A stretch of 64,000 nucleotides of DNA from Citrobacter sp. Res13-Sevr-PEB04-36. GTDB lineage: Bacteria > Pseudomonadota > Gammaproteobacteria > Enterobacterales > Enterobacteriaceae. The notes beneath the pieces are model-generated. The model was not told the origin of the DNA and did not search any database. It was given only the letters and a program-made list of their open reading frames with translations. Location: positions 48,708-112,707 of the forward strand of contig NZ_JADABY010000005.1 of NCBI RefSeq assembly GCF_015672735.1, in the 5' to 3' direction. A program made the position numbers and the translations under genes. Below, piece after piece: positions 24,898 to 33,631 of this stretch (position 1 is the stretch's first letter; each line of letters opens with the position of its first letter).

Positions 24898-25842
24898 ATG
24901 AGTATGATTGATTGCTATGAACCTGACTTTGTCCGGTCGTTTTTATCCCACCATCCGGATTCCGCTTTACTGGTCAAAATACGCTGGAAAACGGAAGTTC
25001 GTCAGAGTCTGGCCTTAATCGATCCTGCCAGCTGTCAGGCTGCATTAGGCGATCCGAATGCCTTTGTCTTGCATACGTCAAAATGTGCGACCAATCCAGA
25101 CTGCCGGGCGCTATCCCCACGCGATCAGGTATTAAATCAGTCAGCTCTGAATACCATCACTCTTCCAGGATTATCGCCGGAGCTGCGCCTGTATGCGCTG
25201 GGCATTATGCTGTCTTTTTCCGAGAAATGTCCCGGCGATAGCGAATCTACGCTGGAAAAATTGGCGTCGTTACCGCAGATTCTGGCGGATCATGCGCAAA
25301 GCGGAAAATTGCAGGATCAGTTCGCGCAACTGCCCAGCCTGCCCCAACTTCAACGTGAATTAATTACCCGCATGGGGAGTTGTGAATTTAACTGGGATCT
25401 ACTACCGGAAAGTACGCGTAAGCTGACATTGCCTCTGCAGGTGAGCCTGCTGATGCTGCAGGATGCTAACAGTGAGGCTTTACTCCAGCAGCAGTTACAG
25501 GAGCAATGGCTTAAAACCCATGAGCAGTATTTCGCACAGGAAGCGTGGATCTTCAGTAACTATCTGATTTACCGCCTGTATCATGATACTTTCCCACAAC
25601 ATGACAGCGAAGCCGTTATTCAGCGTTATTTCGACCTCACCACCGATTTCTTTATGATTCGGACCTTGCTTTGCCTTTGGACAATGGATGACTCCACGCT
25701 GAGTCATGACGACATTTATGCTCTTTTTGCCTTGTTTGAAGACTGGCGAAGCAGCAGCGATGCTATTTCTCTGCGACAACACATTCTGAGTATGTTGCCG
25801 GGAGACCCCCTGCTCTCCGCATTTTCACTGCTCACACGTTAG
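24898..25842 (+). CDS. lafV: FliB-like flagellin modification protein LafV, lacking the Cys-rich N-terminus
   Basis: A 314-aa protein whose C-terminal half resembles Salmonella FliB, the flagellin lysine N-methylase: AWIFSNYLIYRLYHDTFP (about residues 218-235) and the following helices match FliB in order, and EVRQSLALIDPASCQ (about 29-43) matches a FliB segment that follows its cysteine cluster. The FliB N-terminus with its multiple Cys (thought to hold a metal or Fe-S cluster) is missing; only a CATNPDC pair is seen near residue 63. It may therefore have lost methylase chemistry or work with a partner. It is the first gene after the sigma-54-type site and precedes the large transferase by 56 bp. 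Confidence 0.65.
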   Translation: MSMIDCYEPDFVRSFLSHHPDSALLVKIRWKTEVRQSLALIDPASCQAALGDPNAFVLHTSKCATNPDCRALSPRDQVLNQSALNTITLPGLSPELRLYALGIMLSFSEKCPGDSESTLEKLASLPQILADHAQSGKLQDQFAQLPSLPQLQRELITRMGSCEFNWDLLPESTRKLTLPLQVSLLMLQDANSEALLQQQLQEQWLKTHEQYFAQEAWIFSNYLIYRLYHDTFPQHDSEAVIQRYFDLTTDFFMIRTLLCLWTMDDSTLSHDDIYALFALFEDWRSSSDAISLRQHILSMLPGDPLLSAFSLLTR

Positions 25843-25898
25843 CGCCTGTTGACCGGGCGAATGCCCGGTCCTTTTTCAAACTGCGAACACAACTCACC

Positions 25899-28460
25899 AT
25901 GTCTGAATCCTCTAAAGCACGCCCTGTCATGTCTGGCATTGTTAAAACACTGGATACTGGCCGCAAAAAACCCTTTGTCAGCGTCGTCACCCCAACGTGG
26001 AACCGCGCAGCTTTCTTACCTTATTTGCTCTATATGTTCCGTTACCAGGATTACCCTGCCGACCGCCGGGAGTTGGTGATCCTCGATGATTCCCCGCAAA
26101 GCCACCAGTCGATCATCGATAAGTTGACCCAGAATCACCCTGAGAAATTCAATATCCGCTATATCTATCATCCAGAAAAACTCGATCTGGGTAAAAAGCG
26201 TAATATGCTCAACGCGTTGGCACAGGGCGAGTATATCGTTTGCATGGATGATGATGACTACTATCCAGCAGATAAAATCTCTTACACCATCGAGATGATG
26301 CAGCGCCATCGGGCATTAATTTCAGGTTCCGATCAGATCCCAATCTGGTACAGCCATATTAATCGCATCTTTAAAAGCCGTAGTTTTGGACCACAAAATA
26401 TCCTTAATGGTACATTTTGCTACCACCGCAATTATTTAAAAAAGCACCGTTACAATGATGAATGTAATTTAGGTGAAGAAGAAGGTTTCACCAATAATTT
26501 CACCGTCAATCCTCTGCAATTGCCGGGTGAACGCACTATTATTTGCATCTCACACAGCCACAATACATTTGATAAAGATTTTGTACTGGGGGCAAGTGAA
26601 CCACTGGATACGACCCTGGCCCAGTCTATCGCGGATCCTATGCTGAAAAACTGGTATCAAAGTCTTCATAATGCGACCCATAATCAACCGATCCGCTGGG
26701 ATAACATTGATCAAGTCGTGATCGTGAATATGAATTCACGCCCAGATCGTTTGACGCTCATTCAGCAAGAGCTCGTGCAGCTCAATATTCCTGCAGAAAA
26801 AATAACCCGTCTGGCAGCATGTGAAGCTAAAAATGGACAAACGGGTCGACGCCAGTCCCACCTTCAGGCACTCAAACTGGCTGAACAACAGCGCTGGAAG
26901 AACTATCTGTTGCTGGAAGATGATAGCATTATCCTTAAACAGGAAAAGCATATACATGTACTGAATTCTCTACTCAATATTCTGCCAACTTTCCCATGGG
27001 AAGTGATCATCTTCGGTGGGGAAATCAAACGAGGGAATGAACTAAAAAGCCTTAACGGCATAATCCATGCGCGCGATTGCAATAAAGTCTGTGCCTATCT
27101 GGTAAACAGCCATTACTACCCTACGCTGGCTCACCAGATGGAAAGCGATCTATCACATACGCTTGAAAAACAATGGCAACGCTTACTGCATAAAGGTAAA
27201 TGGCTCGCCTGCTATCCAAGCATTTGCTATCAACGCGCAGGTTATAGCGATATCGAGAAAAAAGAAACTGATCATATTGGCTATTACTTCAATAAAATAA
27301 ATAAATCGCCAGAACCTCAGAAAGAAGCAACCTCCAGCCAAATACGACCGGCTTATACAAGTCACAATACGATTGGCTTCTATATGGAAACGTCTCTGCA
27401 TTATGCCGTTTATCAGCCCATCATTACTGCGCTACAAGCTATGGGTCATTCTTGCTCACTGTTAGTGAGTGATAGAACCCATAAATCATTTTTAGATGAA
27501 ATGTTAGCAACGATCAAAACCATTAATGATCCTGCACTGGGAGGTATGCCTCTTTCAGAGGTAATTGAACAACGCCTGCGCTACAAATGCCTTGTTAGCC
27601 CTTATTACACACCATTACTCTCCGGTCTTTCTGATCTTCACGTCCGCGCCATGTATGGGTTGGCAAAAGAAGAGTGGAATCATGCCTGGTGGAATGCTTT
27701 TTATCATCGCATTCTTTGCTACAGCCACTACAGTCAGCAGGCGCTTGATATTGGTGGAAGTGCAAAAGTGGTTGGCAATCCCCGTTTTGATGCCTGGCAC
27801 AACGGCCACTATGATACCACGCTTCCTGCCAGCCTAAAGCTGGATGCTAAAAAACAGACGATCCTGTATGCCCCAACTTATGGTGCGCTAAGTTCACTCC
27901 CACACTGGGCGGAAAAGCTAGGCCGACTCAGTAATGAGTATAATATTGTCACCAAACTACACCACGGAACCCAATACAGACCAGAAGAAGCGTCATCTCT
28001 CGCATTGGCACACCGACATTTAAAGAAAAGGATCGATTGCCCTCAACATCTCCTGGCGCTTATCGCACACGTTGATTACATTCTGACAGATAGCAGCGGG
28101 TTTATTTTTGATGCTATTCATATGAATAAGCGCGTCATTTTACTGAGCTGGTCAGGTATGACTTCACTACTGGATGGCCAGCAAAGTTTCTCCACCCCCG
28201 ATAGTGCAGATCAGCGTATCCGCGAGTTCCTGCCTGTTGCAAACGATATTCAGACATTACGCACCTCGTTATCTGGTGATTTTGACTGGGCTACATCGAA
28301 AATACCGCTAGATGAAATTCGCCACCACTATTGTGATGCGTTTATGGATGGCCGGGCGGGAGAACGAGCCGCTAAAGAGATCGATAGCCTGTTAAATCCT
28401 CCACTTCCGTTAGATATGAATACGTTACTGCAAAGTCTGCAGAAAAAACTGTTTAGTTGA
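25899..28460 (+). CDS. Three-module glycosyltransferase: GT2, GT25-like, CDP-glycerol transferase-like
   Basis: An 853-aa cytoplasmic protein with three recognisable parts. Residues about 25-240 are a GT-A family 2 transferase (SVVTPTWNR at 28-36, MDDDDYY at 116-122 as the metal-binding acidic motif). Residues about 270-450 resemble family 25 LPS transferases (VVIVNMNSRPDRL, RQSHLQAL, LLLEDDS). Residues about 488-845 resemble TagB/TagF-type CDP-glycerol glycerophosphotransferases (ILYAPTYG, TKLHHGTQYR, YILTDSSGFIFDAIHMNKRV). No membrane segment is seen. Three transfer activities in one chain suggest assembly of a short oligosaccharide carrying glycerol phosphate. The acceptor could be lateral flagellin (by context) or LPS. 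The start has no clear ribosome-binding site. Confidence 0.75.
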   Translation: MSESSKARPVMSGIVKTLDTGRKKPFVSVVTPTWNRAAFLPYLLYMFRYQDYPADRRELVILDDSPQSHQSIIDKLTQNHPEKFNIRYIYHPEKLDLGKKRNMLNALAQGEYIVCMDDDDYYPADKISYTIEMMQRHRALISGSDQIPIWYSHINRIFKSRSFGPQNILNGTFCYHRNYLKKHRYNDECNLGEEEGFTNNFTVNPLQLPGERTIICISHSHNTFDKDFVLGASEPLDTTLAQSIADPMLKNWYQSLHNATHNQPIRWDNIDQVVIVNMNSRPDRLTLIQQELVQLNIPAEKITRLAACEAKNGQTGRRQSHLQALKLAEQQRWKNYLLLEDDSIILKQEKHIHVLNSLLNILPTFPWEVIIFGGEIKRGNELKSLNGIIHARDCNKVCAYLVNSHYYPTLAHQMESDLSHTLEKQWQRLLHKGKWLACYPSICYQRAGYSDIEKKETDHIGYYFNKINKSPEPQKEATSSQIRPAYTSHNTIGFYMETSLHYAVYQPIITALQAMGHSCSLLVSDRTHKSFLDEMLATIKTINDPALGGMPLSEVIEQRLRYKCLVSPYYTPLLSGLSDLHVRAMYGLAKEEWNHAWWNAFYHRILCYSHYSQQALDIGGSAKVVGNPRFDAWHNGHYDTTLPASLKLDAKKQTILYAPTYGALSSLPHWAEKLGRLSNEYNIVTKLHHGTQYRPEEASSLALAHRHLKKRIDCPQHLLALIAHVDYILTDSSGFIFDAIHMNKRVILLSWSGMTSLLDGQQSFSTPDSADQRIREFLPVANDIQTLRTSLSGDFDWATSKIPLDEIRHHYCDAFMDGRAGERAAKEIDSLLNPPLPLDMNTLLQSLQKKLFS

Positions 28461-28495
28461 TAATCAATAAAAAATGAACCCATGGGAATTTAAGC

Positions 28496-29697
28496 ATGAC
28501 GATGAATAGCTACCCAGTTATAGACAGTCAACTTTGTCAGGTACTATCACAAGTTTCACGCAAAAAGAAAAAGAACAAAAAACGTATTCTTTTTTTTGAT
28601 CGTGATGCTTTTTCTGATAATACGAAATACCTATATCTACATATGGTAAAAAATCAGCAGATAGAATGCATTTGGTGCACATGGAATGAGTCTGTCTATG
28701 ACATGTTAATACAGCATAACCTTCCAGTGCATTTAATAGGGAAAATAATGATGCAACTATCAATTTATTTCTGGAAGCAAAAATAGCTATTTTTTGTGTG
28801 AACCCACATCATAGCTTACACCGTAATTGGTCATATTTCGCCAGTCTTGAAGGTGCCAAGCACATTCAACTTTGGCATGGTATCTCTGTAAAAAACTTAT
28901 TATTACAGCTTACCCCTTATTTCAGCATGAGCGATCCAGGTTTTGGCACATCTTTGGCCTGGGCTTCTCGTGCGGACTATGTGTTAAGTACAGCAGAGAT
29001 ACTAAATGATTATTGGCAGGATGTCTTTGGCTGTCACAACATTATAAATACCTCTTATCCACGTAATGAAGTATTGCTACGTAATGTCACGCCACTGGAA
29101 CTTTTGGGTTCAAAACTCGATACCAGAACCATGAAAGGAATCGCCAGTAAAAGGAAAAAGATTTTTATTGCCCCTACATGGCAACGTTTCGACAACACCG
29201 AAGTTTTAAGCAAAGAAATGCTCACACAGATCCTTCTGTACACGAGCAAAAACAACATAGATGTGTTTATAAAAACCCACCCATACCGCGCAGTCAATTT
29301 TGATAGTAATGCTTTGAATATTAATAACTTTTACTTTATCGATGCCGATACTGATGTCTATCCATTTTTAAATCGTTTTGATGCATTGATCACAGACTAC
29401 TCATCTATCATGTTTGATTTTCTGTTAACTAAAAAACCGATCTTAACACTGGATATTGCGCCAGGCGCACATGCTAATTTTGAACCAAACTATGAACTAT
29501 TGCCAATAAATAATGAATTCCGTTATCCATTCACTACAGATAATATTACCAGCGTGTTATCTAAAGCATTATTTAAAGATGACAAAACAATGGACAGAGA
29601 GCTGGCTTCCTCAAGATTATTCCCTGGTGACAGTACTCATGCCTGCCGGCAAATGGAGACTTTAATCATAGATATTTTAAACGATACTGTATGTTAG
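28496..29697 (+). pseudogene. TagB/TagF-like CDP-glycerol glycerophosphotransferase, frameshifted
   Basis: Two overlapping frames encode one protein of about 400 aa. The first (about 83 codons) has RILFFDRDAFSDNTKYLYLH, the usual N-terminus of this family. The second continues with NLFLEAKIAIFCVNPHHS, HIQLWHGISVKNL, KIFIAPTWQRF, KTHPYRA and ALITDYSSIMFDFLLTKKPI, the family core. They join near 28739-28745 (GGGAAAA), where one missing base would restore the frame as GENNDATINLF. The enzyme would transfer glycerol phosphate from CDP-glycerol to an acceptor. The downstream half is intact and shows no other lesions, so the shift may be recent, reversible or a sequence error. Confidence 0.78.
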
Positions 29698-29717
29698 AAA
29701 AAAACAGGATTAACGTT

Positions 29718-30879
29718 ATGAATATTTTGAAAATCTATCTTTCATCAGGTTCAGTCCCTGTCATCCCTCAGATGTTAGACTTTGCTGAATGTGCATATGA
29801 TACAAGCATTCTCAAAATAATATGTTGGTATAGAAATGAGCTGACGCCATTCCAGCTAAAAGGCACTAATGCTTATTACATCAAACAAAAATACGCTGTC
29901 ACCCATAATTTCATCTCAAAAATCATCAACATAATTAAAAAATATCATCCTGACACGGTCGAAATTCACTCGAATATTGTATTTACCAATGTTGAACTTT
30001 ACCCGATCATTGCATTTATATCTAACATATTGAAAAGAGAGCAAATACGAATACATTTGTATGACGATGGTATCAGAAGTATAGGTGAACGATATGAACT
30101 TGATAAAATACGCAGTGACATTTTCCCTGAAGTAAGTAACGCCCACATTAATTATTTAAAAACTATTCTGCAAGATGAAACCAACCCTTTCTCCGATTAT
30201 CTTAGAGAATCTTGGCCATTGTTAATGAATTATCTATGGCATAATTTTTTTAATGTAACCTATCATTTAATGGATTGGGAATCATCACCCCACTCACCTT
30301 TTCAAAAACACATACAAAAAAAATACGGCAGTATTAAAAACTGCGAATATCAAAACTCTCAACCCCAGAAATCTAGCATTTTGTCTATCACTGTTAAACT
30401 TAACAAACACCACTATCAACGAAATAAAAAGAGAAATTAAGCAAGAAAATAGTTTATTGTATATGGGGGCGGGATATTTTAATCGTCAAAAAGATGATGC
30501 TATTACAGAAAAACAAGTCACAAAAATCCATAAGTTGAAAGCGGCAGGAATCATCAAATCAGATGACAAAATCATTTTCAAGGCGCATCCAATTAATCAT
30601 GCTGATAATAGAGAAAAAATAATTTCAGCATTAGGTGAAGATAGTATATACACGTTACCTAATAATATACCATTTGAGATTCTACCCGTGATCGGTTTAG
30701 CCCCAACTGCCGTCATATGTAATTTCAGCACTATCTTATTCACTGTAGAACCACGACTTTTCAAACATATTATAGTAGATGCCGACACAAGAGATAAGGC
30801 GCTCAAAAATCCGATTATCTTGCGATTAATAAAATCTGGAGTGATTAGAAAAAGAGTCGTTAGTGGTTGGTTTGATTGA
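29718..30879 (+). pseudogene. Sialyltransferase-like (GT-B, DDG/HP motifs) glycosyltransferase, frameshifted at A8
   Basis: Two frames together encode about 385 aa. The first has LYDDGIRSIGERYE, the D/E-D/E-G motif of bacterial sialyl- and polysialyltransferases; the second has IIFKAHPIN, the HP motif, and CNFSTILFT near the end. They are joined if one A is removed from the A8 run at 30316-30323, which gives a continuous reading through NTAVLKTANIKTLN and TNTTINEIKREIKQ. I chose ATG 29718 with AGGA 8 nt upstream; ATG 29691 overlaps the preceding gene. Donor specificity is unknown; there are no sialic-acid synthesis genes in the window. The 3' end runs into a GATT repeat that supplies the stop codon. 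Confidence 0.6.
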
Positions 30880-30899
30880 TTGATTGATTGATTGATTGA
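30874..30899 (+). repeat. Tetranucleotide repeat (GATT)6.5
   Basis: Six and a half tandem GATT units (CAAT read on the other strand) overlap the last codon and stop of the sialyltransferase-like gene. The unit equals the CAAT repeats of phase-variable LPS genes in Haemophilus. Every plus-strand frame meets TGA inside the tract, so length changes would not extend this protein. Confidence 0.95.
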
Positions 30900-30920
30900 A
30901 AACAAATAGCCACATTCATT

Positions 30921-30954
30921 CAAAACAGTTTAATTTAAAATTTAAACTGTTTTG
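30921..30954. terminator. Bidirectional terminator between the two convergent arms
   Basis: CAAAACAGTTTAA and TTAAACTGTTTTG form a perfect 13-bp stem with an 8-nt loop between the convergent genes ending at 30879 and 30984. A and T tracts on both sides fit termination in both directions. Confidence 0.8.
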
Positions 30955-30983
30955 ATTATTTAAAAATAAATTGATATACAATG

Positions 30984-32413
30984 TTATCTATTGTTTTCAA
31001 AAACTAGAGTAGTAATCCTACTATCTCGACCTATATTCCACGGAGACCTATTATAGCGTTCATATTCTCGCTTTATTGATTTCATTAGCTTAAATCCTAA
31101 CTCAGACATTAGCAATATATAATCCTCAGGATCTCGGTTATAAACAGGTGGATTCCCCCCTCTACGCCATCTTGTATCCATAAGTTCAGAAATAACTATC
31201 TTAGTTTTATTATTACAAACTTCTTTTAGAAAATCATAAATTACACTATCTGATATATGTAGCAAGACTGTATACAATAACACTGAAGTAGCTTTTGGAT
31301 AACAACACCCTTTATCATGAATTCTAAAATAGTGTGTTGGCAGTACATTTCTGGCTTTTACTAGTGCGTTTGGATTAACATCAACCCCTATATATTTGTC
31401 TGCATCAAATAACTTTGCAATTCGCCCAATTCCACAACCAATTTCCAAAACGGGAAAAGATCCCTCAATAGCATCAAAGAGCATATCTTTTAAATAGTCC
31501 CCTTCAGGATATTCAAATTTTGTATTCGGAATTATATTTGACACACCTTCATCAATCCAAAATAGCTCTTCAGGCGTTCGCCACAAACAATTTATTTGAC
31601 GATTAAACTTACCTTCATCTGTAATTTTTAAAACTTCATGAAATACACTTTCATTTCTTTTTTTTAATAATCTAGATGCTTGCCAATATTTAATAACCGG
31701 TGGGCTAAACTCGGTAGCACCATCAATTTGCAAATATTCTCTTGCCAGAAAAAACGTCTTCAATGGATGCAAGCAATTAATATCACACCAAGCTGATGAT
31801 AAATGTTCCTGGTCCCAAGTAAAAGGATCTGAATGACACCTTAAAACCCATTGCTTAAGCAATTTACCAGCTAAGTCAGTCTTACCAAAATATAACGTTC
31901 CTGATGCAAACTGCCATCCTGAGTCAGGATTTTCAATATCCCACGTCCATTTATGAATAGCAAAGTCTGCATTAAGACTAGAAAATAATTCTGGTTTTCT
32001 TTCTAATGTCGCGTCAGCATCCAACCAAACAACTGGCACATCGGATTCTTGCCATATCTTGTATATATAGTCGGCTTTATAGGCACAATTATTCTCCCAG
32101 TCACCATTGCTTTCAATAGCAGAAATAACATAGTCAACGTTATACTTTATTAAACTTTTTTCTAATCTTTTAGCATACGATGTATAATACTCATCCGTGG
32201 TATGAAATGATATTACTTTGAATCTACCGCTACCATTCCCAGGTTTAATATCACCAACTATCGTTACAGGCTCTCTATCATTAATTGTATCCCGGCCAAT
32301 AAATCCACATTCTTTTTTTTGTTATTATAATCACCTTGATTTACTATTTCAGGAAAAGAGAACTGTGATATGAAATTCAAGTCATTATGTGAGAAAATAT
32401 TTTTAACGCGCAT
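30984..32413 (-). pseudogene. Glycosyltransferase-methyltransferase fusion, frameshifted at A8
   Basis: The full gene would encode about 476 aa. From ATG 32413 (GAGG upstream) it reads about 33 codons to the run of eight A on the coding strand (plus-strand T8 at 32313-32320). One extra A there would continue into KKKECGFIGRDTINDREP and on to the main 351-codon frame. The first half is a GT-A-like nucleotide-sugar transferase (VVWLDADATLERKP as DxD motif, SGWQFASGTLYFG, FTWDQEHLSSA). The second half is a SAM methyltransferase (VLEIGCGIGRIAKLF, YIGVDVNPNALVKA). Such a fusion could add and then methyl-cap a sugar. It ends the minus-strand arm of the island. Confidence 0.75.
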
Positions 32414-32473
32414 GCAAACCTCAAAGCAGTCATTAATATAGGTTATAAGATATATTCAAGGATTAAATTAAAA

Positions 32474-32866
32474 TCACATCCCCTTTGCAACTTCAATAAT
32501 AGAAGCTGTTGAAATAGATGGCGTTCTAGGCAAGTAGACCACATCGCAAGCACAAGAAAAACTATCGAATTTACCTTGCCAGTCATCCCCCATCACAAGT
32601 ACATCAGCATGGTAACGATTTATATACTCTAATTTTCTATCTAGCGATTCTTCATAAAAAACGTCATACACACATTTTAACCCATGAATAATTCTAAACC
32701 TATCAGATTGTCCATAAATTGGATTTCTATTTTTCTTATAGACATTTAATTCGTCTGTAGAAACCCCAACAATCAAACGATCCCCTAGTCGACTTGCTTG
32801 TTCGAGAATATTTAAATGTCCAATATGGAAGACATCGAATGTACCAAAGGTGATAACTATTCTCAT
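32474..32866 (-). CDS. Glycerol-3-phosphate cytidylyltransferase (TagD/TarD-like)
   Basis: A 130-aa cytidylyltransferase that makes CDP-glycerol from CTP and glycerol 3-phosphate. Both signature motifs are present: GTFDVFHIGHLNI with the HxGH motif at residues 14-17, and RTPSIST at 114-120 (RTxGIST in TagD, so here the Gly is replaced by Ser). Length equals TagD (129 aa). It supplies the activated donor for the TagB-like transferases in the opposite arm. Related enzymes occur in Gram-negative O-antigen clusters with glycerol phosphate. It lies 35 bp downstream of the methyltransferase gene. Confidence 0.85.
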   Translation of the reverse strand: MRIVITFGTFDVFHIGHLNILEQASRLGDRLIVGVSTDELNVYKKNRNPIYGQSDRFRIIHGLKCVYDVFYEESLDRKLEYINRYHADVLVMGDDWQGKFDSFSCACDVVYLPRTPSISTASIIEVAKGM

Positions 32867-32901
32867 AGTTCAACTCTCTCAGCAAAAAGTAATATGCAGA
32901 A

Positions 32902-33582
32902 CTAAATATTAGTAAACCTTTTCATACGATCATGATGAATTCGTTCTTTTTCCAGCATAGCCACTTTAACCAATATCTCATCAGGCGCAATTCTGATGTT
33001 CTGTTCCTTCACTACAAACCAAGTTGGATACTGACAATATTTTTGAGATTCAACATTTCTGGTAACTGTTAGTTGTAGTCCTGTTTTTTTAACAAAATCG
33101 TTTACAGCCCATACGACTAATGGCCAATCAGCGTGGTAATCATCACCAGCAAGAACCCCACCTACTTTTAATTTGCAAAACCAATCTGCAATTGTTTTCC
33201 CTCCCTCTTCCCCCGTATGAGCAAAACCATCTATATAAATAAAATCAAAGTACTCATCATCAAATACATCAAGTGCATCATCAAAAGACATTCTAAGTAG
33301 TTTGTAATTGTTTTCAAATCCAACGTACTTTATTGTTTCCTTATATTCCTTAGTGTCATGAATATCACCATATAAATCCACACCATAGTATGAAGAAAAC
33401 TTCCCACTTTCCATCATTCTCTTTGAGAAGATACCTTTTGCCACACCCAACTCTATACCAATGCACGAGAGATCATCAGCCCCATTGACAATCTCATGTC
33501 TGTACATGTTATCAATATAGTTTACTGTGATTGCCGGAGTAAGTTTTTTACTTAATTCCGCTATCCAACTTTCATTAAACAT
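32902..33582 (-). CDS. Class I SAM-dependent methyltransferase
   Basis: A 226-aa protein with the Rossmann-type SAM site (CIGIELGVAKGIFSKRM, about residues 40-56; YYGVDLYGD) and an FDFIYIDGFAHTGEEGGKTI segment like that of the methyltransferase-24 group, often found in glycan and cell-surface clusters. AGAGG lies 5 nt upstream of the ATG. It starts 49 bp after the lfiJ stop on the same strand with no evident terminator, so it is probably expressed from the lfi operon. The substrate is unknown; a sugar or a glycerol phosphate end is plausible from its neighbours. Confidence 0.75.
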   Translation of the reverse strand: MFNESWIAELSKKLTPAITVNYIDNMYRHEIVNGADDLSCIGIELGVAKGIFSKRMMESGKFSSYYGVDLYGDIHDTKEYKETIKYVGFENNYKLLRMSFDDALDVFDDEYFDFIYIDGFAHTGEEGGKTIADWFCKLKVGGVLAGDDYHADWPLVVWAVNDFVKKTGLQLTVTRNVESQKYCQYPTWFVVKEQNIRIAPDEILVKVAMLEKERIHHDRMKRFTNI

Positions 33583-33631
33583 TAATACCTCTTAAATATA
33601 TCTACAAATCCCGATGTGCTTATTTATAGTG

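Noticed and set aside
28798..29697. A separate gene starting at the GTG at 28798
   Set aside because: The frame is open further upstream and reads NLFLEAKIAIFCV, which continues the family alignment, so this is the rear part of a frameshifted gene and not an independent gene.
30874..30899. CRISPR-like repeats
   Set aside because: Unit is only 4 bp without spacers; no repeat-spacer array or cas genes in the window.
30597..30923. A minus-strand frame with repeated Asn-Gln-Ser-Ile residues from the GATT tract
   Set aside because: Product of translating the repeat antisense to the sialyltransferase-like gene; no ribosome-binding site.
25899..33582. Mobile element or prophage carrying the modification genes
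   Set aside because: The segment is visibly more AT-rich than its flanks, but I see no integrase, transposase, terminal inverted repeats or att-like direct repeats.
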